From Termitidicoccus mucosus (GTDB lineage: Bacteria > Verrucomicrobiota > Verrucomicrobiia > Opitutales > Opitutaceae), in contig NZ_CP109796.1 in the NCBI RefSeq assembly GCF_038725785.1, forward strand, positions 3,968,001 to 4,032,000: a DNA stretch of 64,000 nucleotides, in the 5' to 3' direction. Below, in pieces: positions 52,847 through 64,000 of this stretch. Made by a program: the position numbers and the translations under genes. Below the pieces are notes generated by a model, which worked only from the letters and a program-made list of their open reading frames with translations, did not search any database and was not told where the DNA came from. Each line of letters begins with the position of its first letter. The first letter of the stretch is position 1.

Positions 52847-52943
52847 TCTTTCTCTTTCCTCTTTATCTTTATTCTTTCTCCATCAAGTGCCGTGGCCTTG
52901 GGGAAGAAAGAGAAAGAATAAAGATAAAGAGGAAAGAGAAAGA
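52847..52943. repeat. purine/pyrimidine hairpin with 34-bp perfect arms
   Basis: Arms 52847-52880 (TCTTTCTCTTTCCTCTTTAT...) and 52910-52943 are exact reverse complements over 34 bases, with a 29-base GC-rich loop. It is the longest perfect inverted repeat in the window and shares units (CTCTTTATCTTTATTC) with the copies at 15.1 and 46.5 kb. It lies 34 bases from the helicase stop codon, in the 281-base gap before fucU. Confidence 0.93.
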
Positions 52944-52977
52944 TGACGGGGCCGGCGTTTGAGTGCGCCCTGTTCCG

Positions 52978-54840
<1,863 letters not shown>

Positions 54841-55091
54841 CGGGCGAGCAATGCAGAAGCGCAGAGGCGACGCGAGGCTGGTTTTGCAAGGAGCGGGGCG
54901 ACGGGGCGGGCGCAAATGCTTTGCCTGCGGAGCACTCACGGCAGCGCGGGTGTTTTGGGAGGCCGGATGCGTAACGATTTTCGGATGATCGGCATTGTTA
55001 ACGCCGGCCTGCAGACCACTTTCTTTCGCAACCGGGCCGACATGCCCGTGTATCTCCCCTCAAAGCCAACCTTTCTTATTGTATTGGAGCC

Positions 55092-56357
55092 ATGTTTTTT
55101 CGCATTTCAATATTCACCGGCGTGTTGCTTCTGGCCTCGTTTGTTCCTTCAACCCGGGCTGCGCAGTCCACGGCCAAAACACAACTGCTGCGGCTCGGCA
55201 CGCGGGAAATAGCTACCGACAAGGCCACGGCTTACGGAACGCCGGTCGTCCCCATGTGGCGCGCGCCGATGCCGGCCGAGGACGGCTCAAGAGCCGCCGG
55301 CTTCCCCATCCTCAAGACCGCGGAGCATTTTGAAGTATGGCGTCCGAAATCCCGCCGCGACGGCGCTTATAATCACTATGCCTGCTTGATATATTATGGA
55401 GGGCGTTTTTATGCGATGTGGGGAAACCACCCATTCGGAGAGGACGGCCCGGGGCAGCGGGTGTTGTTTGCCTCATCGCAGGATGGGAAACAATGGGCCT
55501 TCCACGGAGAATTTTGTCCGGCGCCCGGCCCGGTGTTGAACACGGACAAACAAGGCATTCACCTGAAACCCGACCGATGGGTGGTCGCTGACGGGAAATT
55601 ATATGGAATCGTCTATGTGCACGGCGCCGGCATCTATCCCATCGCCCGCGAACTCACTGCGCAGGGAAAGCCCGGGGCGGCGTTCCTGTTGCGGCAACTG
55701 CCGGAGAATGGGCGACTGCCCTCGTTCATGCCGGGGGCGCGGGAAATCCCGGAAACCGCCGCCAGGATCAGGCAATGGTATGCGGACAACGACACCATAA
55801 GCTGGTGGGCTCACTCCGCCGGCGAGCGCATCGTGCATTCGCGCGGCATCGATGGCGCCAGGTTGATCGAGCCCTTCATGTATAGGAGCAAGGCAGGTCT
55901 GGTCGTGCTTCAGCGTTCGTTTCAAAAAAAGGGCGAGGAGCCGGTGCTGAACAACCGGATGTATGCAAGCTTCCCCGATGGCAAAGGCGGCTGGTCAAAG
56001 CCGCATCCGACGGACATACCCGACGCGCCGAGCCGCGCGCAGGCGCACCGGCTTTCAGACGGGCGGGTGCTGCTGATAGGCAACCAGATCGCCCCTCGTT
56101 TCGACAGCGGGCTTTATCTGCCGCGCGATCCGCTGACCCTCTCAACCAGCGCCGACGGCGAGGCGTTCGACCGTGTGTTCGCTCTGCGCGCGGGCGCGTC
56201 GAGGGGACCGCGTTTTTCGGGAATCACCGGCCGCGCGCGCGGCACCGCGTTTGGCTACCCGAGCATGATCATGCACAACGGCGTGATTCACGTTTTATAT
56301 TCGATCAACAAGGAGGACATGGCGGTTTCGTCAGTCTCCCTCGACTCAATAAAATAA
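55092..56357 (+). CDS. exported sialidase-fold protein (beta-propeller, hydrolase-like)
   Basis: A 421-residue protein with signal peptide MFFRISIFTGVLLLASFVPSTRA. The mature part looks like a propeller: KSRRDGAYNHYACLIYYGGRFYAMWGNHP, RVLFASSQDGKQWAFHG, and TLSTSADGEAF carry degenerate Asp-box or GH-type repeats. It resembles the six-bladed sialidase/GH33-like group, but I cannot place catalytic residues. First gene of a plus-strand cluster with a second sialidase-type protein, two TonB receptors and another exported protein. Probably acts on glycan outside the cell. Confidence 0.75.
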   Translation: MFFRISIFTGVLLLASFVPSTRAAQSTAKTQLLRLGTREIATDKATAYGTPVVPMWRAPMPAEDGSRAAGFPILKTAEHFEVWRPKSRRDGAYNHYACLIYYGGRFYAMWGNHPFGEDGPGQRVLFASSQDGKQWAFHGEFCPAPGPVLNTDKQGIHLKPDRWVVADGKLYGIVYVHGAGIYPIARELTAQGKPGAAFLLRQLPENGRLPSFMPGAREIPETAARIRQWYADNDTISWWAHSAGERIVHSRGIDGARLIEPFMYRSKAGLVVLQRSFQKKGEEPVLNNRMYASFPDGKGGWSKPHPTDIPDAPSRAQAHRLSDGRVLLIGNQIAPRFDSGLYLPRDPLTLSTSADGEAFDRVFALRAGASRGPRFSGITGRARGTAFGYPSMIMHNGVIHVLYSINKEDMAVSSVSLDSIK

Positions 56358-56398
56358 ACCGGGGACCGCGTCCCTCCCCGCCCAAACCCAGAGCCACC

Positions 56399-57682
56399 AT
56401 GCGTGCATCCGCCCAGTTTCGTCTAGCCGGCATATTATCATGCCTGCTCTCCGTCGCCGCCCCCGCATCCGCGAACAGTGCGAACGGGGCGCGCGAAATC
56501 TCCCTGGCCGAAGCCTTGGAGCTGGCGCTGGAGCCGCCGGTTTTTAATACAAATCCCGGTCCTGAGTATTCCGACAAAGCGCGGAATTACGGCATGGTCA
56601 TCGGCATGGACCGAACGCCGAAGGGCAGGATATGGGCGGTCTGGGTCGCGGGAGGGGACAGCGAGGATGGCTATTTTGTCGCGGCCACCAGCGATGACAA
56701 CGGCAGGACGTGGAGCAAGCCCCGGCTGGTGATAGACCCGGTCGAGGCCGCCAATGGATTGAAGCGCCGCACATTGGTGGGGGTGCCTTGGACCGACCCG
56801 CTGGGCCGGCTCTGGTTGTTCTTCGACCAGTCCATGGGCTATTTCGACGGCAGGGGCGGATCGTGGGCCGCGATTTGCGAAAACCCCGACTCCGACAATC
56901 CGGTCTGGTCGGCGCCCCGGCGCATTTGGCACGGCGCCACGCTCAACAAACCTGTCGTCCTGTCCAATGGCGAGTGGCTGCTGCCGGTCTCATTGTGGAC
57001 GCGCGACTGGATTCGCTCCGAAATGAAAGTGAAGCCGGAGACCGAAAAATTCCCCGGCTTCAGCGAGCTTTTTCATGACTTGGACGACATGCGCATGGCG
57101 CACTGGTTTGCCTCGTCCGACCAGGGGAAAACCTGGACCCGGCGCGGCGGCGTGGCGCCGGAAGGCCGCAGGTTTGACGAGCACACGCTCGTGGAGCTGA
57201 AGGACGGGCGCCTGTGGATGCTGAGCCGCACCCAGGACGGGCTGGTCGAAGCCTTTTCCTCCGATTTTGGGGAAACCTGGACCGAGCCCCAGCCCTCCCC
57301 CGTCAAGCATGTGATAAAAGGCGCGCGCGTATTCTTCCGCCGGCTGGCCTCGGGCGGCATCCTGCTCGTCAAGCTCGGGAAAATCGGCGAGCAGCTTGAA
57401 AAACGCGGACAGCTCATGGCCTTTGTTTCCTATGACGAGGGCGGGACCTGGAGCAAGGGGCTCATGCTCGACGAGCGCGCGAATGTCACCTATCCCGACG
57501 GCTTTCAGTCCCCGGACGGCGACATTTATATAATCTACGACCGCCAGCGCGCCGCCGAGAGGGAAATATTATATGCGAGGTTTACCGAGGAGGATCTCCG
57601 GCAAGGCGCCTTCAAATCAAAACAATCCAGAGCCAAGCAACTGGTGAACAAGGCGCTCGGTCCCGCCAAAAAGAAAAAATAG
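56399..57682 (+). CDS. exported sialidase-family protein with Asp boxes
   Basis: A 427-residue protein with signal peptide MRASAQFRLAGILSCLLSVAAPASA. Four canonical Asp-box motifs (S-x-D-x-G-x-T-W): SDDNGRTW, SSDQGKTW, SSDFGETW and SYDEGGTW, so the six-bladed sialidase propeller is clear. The region RNYGMVIGMDRTPKGRIWAVWVAGG near 55-85 holds the arginines expected in the substrate pocket. Whether the enzyme cleaves sialic acid or another glycoside is not certain. It follows the previous gene by 41 bases, so they are probably co-transcribed. The C terminus is Lys-rich (KKKK). Confidence 0.85.
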   Translation: MRASAQFRLAGILSCLLSVAAPASANSANGAREISLAEALELALEPPVFNTNPGPEYSDKARNYGMVIGMDRTPKGRIWAVWVAGGDSEDGYFVAATSDDNGRTWSKPRLVIDPVEAANGLKRRTLVGVPWTDPLGRLWLFFDQSMGYFDGRGGSWAAICENPDSDNPVWSAPRRIWHGATLNKPVVLSNGEWLLPVSLWTRDWIRSEMKVKPETEKFPGFSELFHDLDDMRMAHWFASSDQGKTWTRRGGVAPEGRRFDEHTLVELKDGRLWMLSRTQDGLVEAFSSDFGETWTEPQPSPVKHVIKGARVFFRRLASGGILLVKLGKIGEQLEKRGQLMAFVSYDEGGTWSKGLMLDERANVTYPDGFQSPDGDIYIIYDRQRAAEREILYARFTEEDLRQGAFKSKQSRAKQLVNKALGPAKKKK

Positions 57683-57810
57683 AGAACGCGCCGCGCCCCA
57701 CGCGGAGAAGGAACATACAAAACGGGATACTTAACGATTTTCGAAACCGCGGGCTTACACGCCGCCTCGCGCCATGCAGACTTGTTTTGCCAGTTGCCAT
57801 CCCAAAAACC

Positions 57811-60129
57811 ATGAGAACGCGCCTGTCCCTCGCCCTCCTTCTCCCGATTCTCCATGCTTGCACGGTTCTCCTGCCCGCGCAAAACGCATCCGCCCCGGGG
57901 CCCGCCGGGGATGACGGGGAAATCGTCAAGCTCGACACGTTTGAAGTCGTCTCGGGCGATGACACCGGCTACGCCGCGACCGACTCCATCACCGGCACGC
58001 GCGTGGCCACCCTCATCCGCGACCTGCCCTACACGGTAAACGTGGTCATGAGCGAATTCATGGAGGATTTTGCCCTGCTGGAATTGCCCGAGCAATTTGC
58101 CTACACCAGCTCCTTCAGCCCGGACTCCGATGTCGAGGGCTCGTATTCGCTGCGCGGCGTTCCCAACAGCGCCCAGCTCAGGAACGGTTTCAGGCGCGGA
58201 GGCTTGGTGGACAGGATCAACATCAGCCGCGTGGAAGTGATCAAGGGGCCCGCGGCGTCCATCTATGGACAAACCCAGCCCGGCGGCATGATCAATGTGG
58301 TGACCACCAAGCCGAAATCCAAGCCCGGCTATTATCTGGGCCTCTCCGCCGGGAGCTACGACTCGGAGCGTGTCGAGATGAGCGCGACGGGCCCGTTGTT
58401 CAGCGGCAAGCGGGCCCGGACGACCTACCTGTTGAGCGCCTCCAGCTACAAGCGAAATTACGAGCAGGAATTCCGGCACACGGACCAGCAAATGTGGGCG
58501 CTGGTCGTCTCCCACAAGTTTTCCGCGGACACCTCTCTGAGTGTCGAATATGAACACTTGGAAAAGGACATGGGACGCGGCACCGCCCTGCCGTTCACCA
58601 TCGCGGGCGGGCAAAATGACTCGGTGGGCCGGGGCAGGCGCACCGGCTACGCCTACGAGCTGTTCTCCTTCAGCCTCCAGGGACCGCATGAATACAATGA
58701 CCGGGCCGTCACCACCTTCAATGTCGCATTCGAGCACCGGTTTGGCCGGGTGCTGTCCATGAAGGCGTCGTTCAACTACGACGACCGGGATTTCTGGCGG
58801 CTGCGTTCCGTGGGCGACCGCTTCGCGGCGGACACGCGCAACATCATTTTCCGCGAGCCCGAATACAGCACCATTTTCCAATACTCAAGGGGAGCGCAAA
58901 TCGACTTCCTGGCGCATTGGCGCGCGCGTGACCTAGGCTGGGAGCAGCGGGTGCTCCTGACGCTTGATTACAATTTTATCAATGACGCCCGGCAGACATG
59001 GCAAACCCCGTCGGCTGTTTATAACGACTCCCGCTACAACGTGCGGAATCTCAACGTGGACAACCCCGATTACTTCCTGCTGCCCCACAATCCGGATTTA
59101 TATACCGATCGCACCCGCGATGACATTAACAGGACCGGCGTTTACGGGTTCTTTCTCCGGTATCAAATCAGCGCGATGCAGGGGCGGCTGGTTGGCGTCG
59201 CCGGCACGCGTTTCGATTACGTCGATTTCGACCTGCAAGACCAGGCCGGGGGCTCCGGAGCCACCGTTTACACGGCGAAGCACAGTGCGAACGCCGTCAC
59301 CCCGCAGGCCGGCCTGAATTACAAGATAACCCCGGAGCATACGTTCTTCGTCAACTACAGCACCTCGTTCATGCCGCAAGGGCAGTTGGGCGATGACGGG
59401 GAGAAACTCGACAACGAGGAGGGCATCGGCTACGAGGCCGGATTCAAATCCCTTCTCTTCAACAAGCGCCTGAGCGTGACCGCCAGCATTTATTCCATCG
59501 AGAAAAAAGGGGTGAAAACCACCGAGACGGAAGATTTCCCGGAACTCGACGCGGACGGCAATCCCGTCCTGGATCCCGAAACCGGCGACCCGGTGCTCAG
59601 AGCCCGGTCAATCACCCGCACGATGGGCACCGTGAAGTCGGAGGGAATCGAGATGGATTTCAATTATCAAGTCGGGAAACAATTTCAGTTGCTCGGCGGC
59701 TGGGGATACACGAACCCGCGCCTGACCTATGCGGGAAACGACCTCGACGCCGTGGGCCGCCGCCCCGCGAAAACAGCCAAGATGAACGGCGGCGTCGCCG
59801 GGAAATACAGTTTTAAATCCGGATGGCTCAAGGGACTCGCGCTTAACCTCGGTGTCCGTTACATGGGAAATTCCTACCCGACGGCGCCCACCACCGGCGG
59901 CATCAGGGATAGCGACGACTATGTGAGGAGCAACGACGGGCGGAGGGACATCCGCGTGCCCTCCTATATCGTGTGGGATGCGGGCGCGGCCTATGAATGG
60001 CGGACGGGAAAGTTCAGGCACCGCGTGCGCATCAACTTCAAGAACATTTTTGACAGACAATATATTGATACGGGCGCCTTCGCCGGCGAGCGATTCGGCG
60101 CGTATGCCGGCTACACGCTGCGCTTCTGA
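57811..60129 (+). CDS. TonB-dependent outer-membrane receptor
   Basis: Start set at ATG 57811, giving 772 residues with a signal peptide (MRTRLSLALLLPILHACTVLLPA). A TonB-box-like DTFEVV lies near 42-47, a plug domain covers about 50-190 (VEVIKGPAASIYGQTQPGGM), and the 22-strand barrel runs to the end, closing in GYTLRF with terminal Phe. It has the layout of siderophore-type receptors without an N-terminal signalling domain. Given its place between sialidase-type genes and a second receptor, an oligosaccharide cargo is likely. It is 128 bases after the sialidase gene. Confidence 0.93.
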   Translation: MRTRLSLALLLPILHACTVLLPAQNASAPGPAGDDGEIVKLDTFEVVSGDDTGYAATDSITGTRVATLIRDLPYTVNVVMSEFMEDFALLELPEQFAYTSSFSPDSDVEGSYSLRGVPNSAQLRNGFRRGGLVDRINISRVEVIKGPAASIYGQTQPGGMINVVTTKPKSKPGYYLGLSAGSYDSERVEMSATGPLFSGKRARTTYLLSASSYKRNYEQEFRHTDQQMWALVVSHKFSADTSLSVEYEHLEKDMGRGTALPFTIAGGQNDSVGRGRRTGYAYELFSFSLQGPHEYNDRAVTTFNVAFEHRFGRVLSMKASFNYDDRDFWRLRSVGDRFAADTRNIIFREPEYSTIFQYSRGAQIDFLAHWRARDLGWEQRVLLTLDYNFINDARQTWQTPSAVYNDSRYNVRNLNVDNPDYFLLPHNPDLYTDRTRDDINRTGVYGFFLRYQISAMQGRLVGVAGTRFDYVDFDLQDQAGGSGATVYTAKHSANAVTPQAGLNYKITPEHTFFVNYSTSFMPQGQLGDDGEKLDNEEGIGYEAGFKSLLFNKRLSVTASIYSIEKKGVKTTETEDFPELDADGNPVLDPETGDPVLRARSITRTMGTVKSEGIEMDFNYQVGKQFQLLGGWGYTNPRLTYAGNDLDAVGRRPAKTAKMNGGVAGKYSFKSGWLKGLALNLGVRYMGNSYPTAPTTGGIRDSDDYVRSNDGRRDIRVPSYIVWDAGAAYEWRTGKFRHRVRINFKNIFDRQYIDTGAFAGERFGAYAGYTLRF

Positions 60130-60192
60130 TCCTGTTTCCGGAAAACCCGCCAAATACAATCCCCGCAGAACATTCATTTTACGTCTCCTTCC

Positions 60193-62559
60193 ATGCACAC
60201 GAATGTCGCCAGCCGCTTCGCAGCGCCTCTTATCAAACTGACAGGCGGAATCATTTTTGTTTCCGCCATATTCCCGTTTTTCATGATGCCGCTCGGCGCG
60301 CAGACCGCGCCGCCGGCGCCGGCGGAATCCGAGCCGGAGCAGGTTTATATCCTGGAGGAATTCCGGGTCGAATCGACGGGCGTGAAAGACCATGTGAAGA
60401 CCGACGAGACGCTCGGCGCCATGCGCATCAACACGCGCATGGTGGATTCGCCGATAAGCGTGACGGTGCTGCCGACGGAGTTTGTGGAGAATTTCATGCT
60501 CGAGGAGGTCGATGACCAGCTGTCCTACGTGGCGGGCGGCAACATCGCGGGTGAGCGGCAGAGCGGCACCGGCGGCTATGTGTCGTTTCGCGGGTTCCAG
60601 CCGCAGTTTTACCGCAACGGTTTCCAGCGGATCGGCATCGCCGAGACCGTGAACCTGGAGCGGGTGGAGTTTATAAAAGGGCCGCTCGCGGCCACTTTCG
60701 GACTCACGGAGCCGGGCGGCGTGGTGAACTACGTCACCCAGCGCCCGTTCAGAAAACGCAGCGTGAAAGTGGCGACCCGCATGGGCTCGTATGATTATCA
60801 AAGATACGAGGCGCACATAAACACGGGGCCGCTCGACAACAAACGGGTGTTCGCCCGTTTCGACGCCACCTATACGGACACGGGCGGGTTCCAAGATTTC
60901 TTTTATAGCGAGACCCTCGCGACCAGCGGCGCGGTGACTTTCCAGCCGGGCCGGAACACCACGATCACGGTCGAGCTTGAGCGCATGAGGCGCGTCATGA
61001 ACCGCGGTTCGGCCGGAATCACCACGTCGTATCCGTCCACATGGATCAGTCCGGTCACCGGCGTGGCGGCAGGCGCGAGCGTCACCGGCGGCATCGCGCA
61101 GGACCTTACGCGCCAGGGGTTCAATCCGCTCGGCCCCGACTTCGAACAAATCCGCGACATCACCACGCTCGACGTGCGTGTCGAGCAGCGGCTCAACAGC
61201 TTCATGAGCCTGCGCGTGAACCTGCAATGGTGGCAACGCCCCTACGAGTCGTGGACATGGACGACCACCTCCTCCACCAGCTCGGCACCGAGTTATTCCA
61301 CGGCGACTGGAAACTTTAATAATCGCGACCCATTCCACGACAAGGCGGACGCCGTGACTTATCAGGGACAGGTGGATTTGCTGACCGCATTCAAGCTCGG
61401 CCCGACCGCCCACAAGCTTCTGTTCACTTGTGATTTTTCCGATTATTTTTCGGAGGACTGGGGATGGAAAATGACCACGGAGGACCGCAACAACCTGCCG
61501 GCCGGCGTGCGGACATTGAATGCCGCCAATCCCGATTTCTCCGGCTACGACCGCAGCCTGCTCACGCGCGAGGTCGAGCATTTCCAGCCCGACCGCAAGA
61601 TGACGGGTTTCCTGCTCTCCGAGCGCATGGCGCTGGGCCACTTGGCGTTGCTTTTTGCCTCATGCCGTTACGACCGGCTTGAGGTTGACTATGTTGATTA
61701 TCTCAACCCGCAAAGCTCCGGAAAAAAGGACGAGGGCGCATGGAGCTGGAGCCTCGGCGCCAACGTCCCGATCCTCGGCGACAGGCTTGTGGTGTTCGGA
61801 AACCACAGCACATCGTTCACCCCCTCGACCACCCGCGACCGGGGCACCGGCAAGCTTCAGGATAATGTGAACGCCTCCGGCTACGAGGCGGGCGTCAAGG
61901 GCGAGCTTGTGGAGGGGAAGGCGTTCTGGACGGCCTCGGTTTACCGGATCGACCGCGATAATATTCCCCAGTTGAACGCCCTGTATTCCGACGAGGATGA
62001 TTACGAAAGCGGGAGGCCCCAGTATCTGGGCTCGGGCCAGGAACGCTCGGAAGGCTTCGAGGTTGAGGTGTTCGCGGATATGGCGCCTGGCGTTTCCGTG
62101 ATGGCGGCCGGCTCCTATATGAATGCGCGCACGATCAAATCACCCAACGATACGGCCAAGGAAGGCATCGTCTTGCTACGCGCGCCGCACCGCACCGGGA
62201 GCGCGTCGATCACGTATCAAATCCAGTCGGGCTGGCTCAGGCGCCTCAAGCTCGGCTTCTCCGCGCGCTACACCGACCGCTACGTGGCCCGTTACGGCAC
62301 CGCGGGCTCGCAGATCACGGGGCGCGGGGAGATAACCAACAAGCTCCAGTTGAATTACGGCCCGGCCAACCGCATCGAGGAGGTGCGTCCCAGCGCGACG
62401 ATTTACGACCTGTCTGTCAGCTATCCTTTCACCATAAGGAAATACCGGCACCGCGTGGGTCTGAACATCAAAAACCTTTTCGACAAGGAGTGGTGGTCCG
62501 CCTCGGGCCGCAAGAACGACGAGCGCGCGTTTTTCGCCCGCTACGAGCTTGGTTTTTAA
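60193..62559 (+). CDS. second TonB-dependent outer-membrane receptor
   Basis: A 788-residue receptor 63 bases after the first, surely in the same operon. Signal peptide ends near ALGAQ-type residues 33-37. TonB-box-like EEFRVES is near 53-59, plug motif VEFIKGPLAATFGLTEPGGV near 160-180, and the barrel ends in ARYELGF. It is only weakly similar to its neighbour, so it is not a recent duplicate, and the two may import different products. The plug motif and the GNFNNRDPF type loops are typical of receptors in these bacteria. Substrate unknown. Confidence 0.92.
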   Translation: MHTNVASRFAAPLIKLTGGIIFVSAIFPFFMMPLGAQTAPPAPAESEPEQVYILEEFRVESTGVKDHVKTDETLGAMRINTRMVDSPISVTVLPTEFVENFMLEEVDDQLSYVAGGNIAGERQSGTGGYVSFRGFQPQFYRNGFQRIGIAETVNLERVEFIKGPLAATFGLTEPGGVVNYVTQRPFRKRSVKVATRMGSYDYQRYEAHINTGPLDNKRVFARFDATYTDTGGFQDFFYSETLATSGAVTFQPGRNTTITVELERMRRVMNRGSAGITTSYPSTWISPVTGVAAGASVTGGIAQDLTRQGFNPLGPDFEQIRDITTLDVRVEQRLNSFMSLRVNLQWWQRPYESWTWTTTSSTSSAPSYSTATGNFNNRDPFHDKADAVTYQGQVDLLTAFKLGPTAHKLLFTCDFSDYFSEDWGWKMTTEDRNNLPAGVRTLNAANPDFSGYDRSLLTREVEHFQPDRKMTGFLLSERMALGHLALLFASCRYDRLEVDYVDYLNPQSSGKKDEGAWSWSLGANVPILGDRLVVFGNHSTSFTPSTTRDRGTGKLQDNVNASGYEAGVKGELVEGKAFWTASVYRIDRDNIPQLNALYSDEDDYESGRPQYLGSGQERSEGFEVEVFADMAPGVSVMAAGSYMNARTIKSPNDTAKEGIVLLRAPHRTGSASITYQIQSGWLRRLKLGFSARYTDRYVARYGTAGSQITGRGEITNKLQLNYGPANRIEEVRPSATIYDLSVSYPFTIRKYRHRVGLNIKNLFDKEWWSASGRKNDERAFFARYELGF

Positions 62560-62561
62560 GC

Positions 62562-62591
62562 CACGGCGCACACGCCCTGCCGCCGTGTTTT
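62562..62591 (+). terminator. weak intrinsic terminator or attenuating hairpin after the second receptor gene
   Basis: CACGGCG (62562-62568), a 12-base loop, CGCCGTG (62581-62587), then four T. It lies two bases after the stop codon, 105 bases before the next gene on the same strand. It could reduce read-through rather than stop it. Confidence 0.4.
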
Positions 62592-62692
62592 CCCGGAATA
62601 AATCAGGTCGGAGTGCTGGCCGGAATCATATTTGAAAAAACGCTGACGCAACATCAAACAAAGGACTTCTCCATTCCCTCCTCCCCTCTGTC

Positions 62693-64000
62693 ATGAAACG
62701 CCCGGACAAAATCTCCATCATATTGGCCGCTCTTGCGCTCGGCGCCGGGCATCTGCCTTCGGCCGAAGTATTATATAATGGCATCCGCCTGCCTGACGAA
62801 TGGCCGCCACGCGGCCTCGACCCGAAGTCCGACGCGCCCATGGATGTGCCGTATTTGAAAAACCCGCCCGCCGTGATTCCGATAGGCATAGGCAGGCAGC
62901 TGTTCGTGGATGATTTTTTGATCGAGAAAACCGATTTGCGTCGCACATTTCACAAACCCAAGGACCATCCCGGCAATCCCGTGCTGGTCCCTGCGACGGC
63001 GGCCGAGCTGGCACGGACAAAGGGCAGCGAGGGCGAGCAGGAGGCGGTTTGCTACCTGGGGGCCGGCGGTGTTTTTTACGACCCTGCGGATGCATTGTTC
63101 AAGATGTGGTATACCGCCGGATGGCGCGGAGGGATTGCGATGGCGACCAGCCGGGACGGTTTCGCCTGGGAGCGTCCCGAACTCGGACTGGCGGGCGGAA
63201 ACGTGGTGCTCGCCCCCGGAATGAACGAACCCAAGGCTGGCTGGGATAACGGCGTTTATCTCGATTTGGCCACCCGCAATCCATCGGAGCGCTTCAAGTT
63301 TCTCGCGCAGCGTCCGAAAAAAGGCCACACGCTCCACACTTCCACCGACGGGCGCGCCTGGTCGCGGGGCGTGACCGCCGGGCCGGCGGCGGATTACTGC
63401 TCGTTTTTCTATAATCCATTCCGCGATGTCTGGGTGCACAGCATCAAGCGCAATGGCCCGCGCGGGCGCGCGCGGGATTACGCCGAGTCCCGCGAGTTCA
63501 TGCGCCCCGGCATTTATAGACACTCGGTGTATTGGACAAATGCCGACCGGCTCGACCACCCGGATCCCGCCGTCGGGGATGCCGCGCAATTATACATCCT
63601 GCACGGCATGGCCTATGAAAGCATTCTGCTGGGGATGTTCTCCATTCACCTTGGCCCCCACAATACCCTATGCGACGAGGGCCGTTTTCCGAAAATCACC
63701 GAACTCAAGCTCGGCTTCAGCCGCGACGGGTTTCATTGGGACCGGCCGCAGCGGGAGCCCTTTATACAAGCCACGCGCAAGGAGGGGGACTGGAATCGCG
63801 GCTATCTGCACGGCGCCACGGGAGTCTGCCTGGTGGCGGGAGACTGGCTGTATTTTTCCTACACGGGCTATTCCGGCATTTCGCCGACCGGCTGGCGAGG
63901 ACTCTATACAGGGGCGAGCATCGGCATGGCGGTTTTGCGTCGCGACGGTTTTGCATCGATGGATGCCGACGGAAAGGACGGAACACTCACCACGCGCCCC
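62693..64000 (+). CDS. exported propeller-type hydrolase-like protein (runs off the window)
   Basis: Open from ATG 62693 for 436 codons to the window end without a stop, so the C terminus is missing. Signal peptide MKRPDKISIILAALALGAG. The segment GRQLFVDDFLIEKTDLRRTF, followed by PGNPVLVPA and FYDPADALFKMWYTAGWRGG, is a pattern I recall from exported glycosidase-like propeller proteins (GH32/GH43-like folds) of Planctomycetota and Verrucomicrobiota. Repeats such as ATSRDGFAWERPELG and GFSRDGFHWDRP support a propeller. Function not assigned. It is the last visible gene of the export/uptake cluster. Confidence 0.85.
   Translation, partial: MKRPDKISIILAALALGAGHLPSAEVLYNGIRLPDEWPPRGLDPKSDAPMDVPYLKNPPAVIPIGIGRQLFVDDFLIEKTDLRRTFHKPKDHPGNPVLVPATAAELARTKGSEGEQEAVCYLGAGGVFYDPADALFKMWYTAGWRGGIAMATSRDGFAWERPELGLAGGNVVLAPGMNEPKAGWDNGVYLDLATRNPSERFKFLAQRPKKGHTLHTSTDGRAWSRGVTAGPAADYCSFFYNPFRDVWVHSIKRNGPRGRARDYAESREFMRPGIYRHSVYWTNADRLDHPDPAVGDAAQLYILHGMAYESILLGMFSIHLGPHNTLCDEGRFPKITELKLGFSRDGFHWDRPQREPFIQATRKEGDWNRGYLHGATGVCLVAGDWLYFSYTGYSGISPTGWRGLYTGASIGMAVLRRDGFASMDADGKDGTLTTRP

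Overview
The window is GC-rich bacterial chromosome, most likely from a member of the Verrucomicrobiota close to the Opitutaceae. This is inferred from gene content: XylR-type hybrids of a LacI-like sensor with an AraC helix-turn-helix, several large TonB-dependent receptors, a phosphofructokinase with pyrophosphate-type active-site residues, secreted sugar hydrolases, weak or absent Shine-Dalgarno sequences, and many palindromic repeats. Some repeats are read as peptides of the GTGVPP / HGRDARAT type. No rRNA, tRNA, CRISPR array or prophage was seen.

Layout. 0-6.3 kb: the tail of an IS110-type transposase, the large subunit of glutamate synthase (gltB, no gltD beside it) and a REP-associated tyrosine transposase (RAYT). 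6.3-10.5 kb: a conserved hypothetical gene, an AraC regulator divergent from a short-chain dehydrogenase, and a DUF3788-like gene. 10.5-19.7 kb: a sugar locus with a XylR-like regulator divergent from secreted GH2 and GH3 glycosidases, then a small XRE regulator with its operator and a secreted protein with a C-terminal sorting-type tail. 20-28 kb: housekeeping genes (phosphofructokinase, prepilin peptidase, purB, HAD phosphatase with a divergent DeoR regulator, ACT protein, YhbY, RodZ-like protein). 28.4-38 kb: Oar-like TonB receptor, YkgJ-type protein, mutL, argH, two exported small proteins and a pseudouridine synthase. 38-43 kb: a possible structured RNA with a terminator, a nitroreductase-like protein, a lactonase-type propeller, an esterase and a soluble Cache/chemoreceptor-tip protein. 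43-55 kb: glyQS, two DEAD-box helicases, uxaC, an ene-reductase, an aldo/keto reductase, an AraC regulator, a thioredoxin and fucU. 55-64 kb: a co-directional export/uptake cluster with two sialidase-fold proteins, two TonB-dependent receptors and a further secreted protein that runs off the window.

The most unusual property is the load of palindromic elements. About two dozen copies of at least seven families lie between genes, and several lie in frame inside conserved genes (gltB, the GH2 gene, purB, mutL, a DEAD-box helicase). Some are nested inside one another. One family is a purine/pyrimidine hairpin with arms of up to 34 identical bases. The single RAYT gene is a natural candidate for mobilising at least some of them, but that link is inference. 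The other main observations are a MutL whose endonuclease metal-binding motifs have decayed, two regulatory regions with clear symmetric sites, and a possible small RNA.
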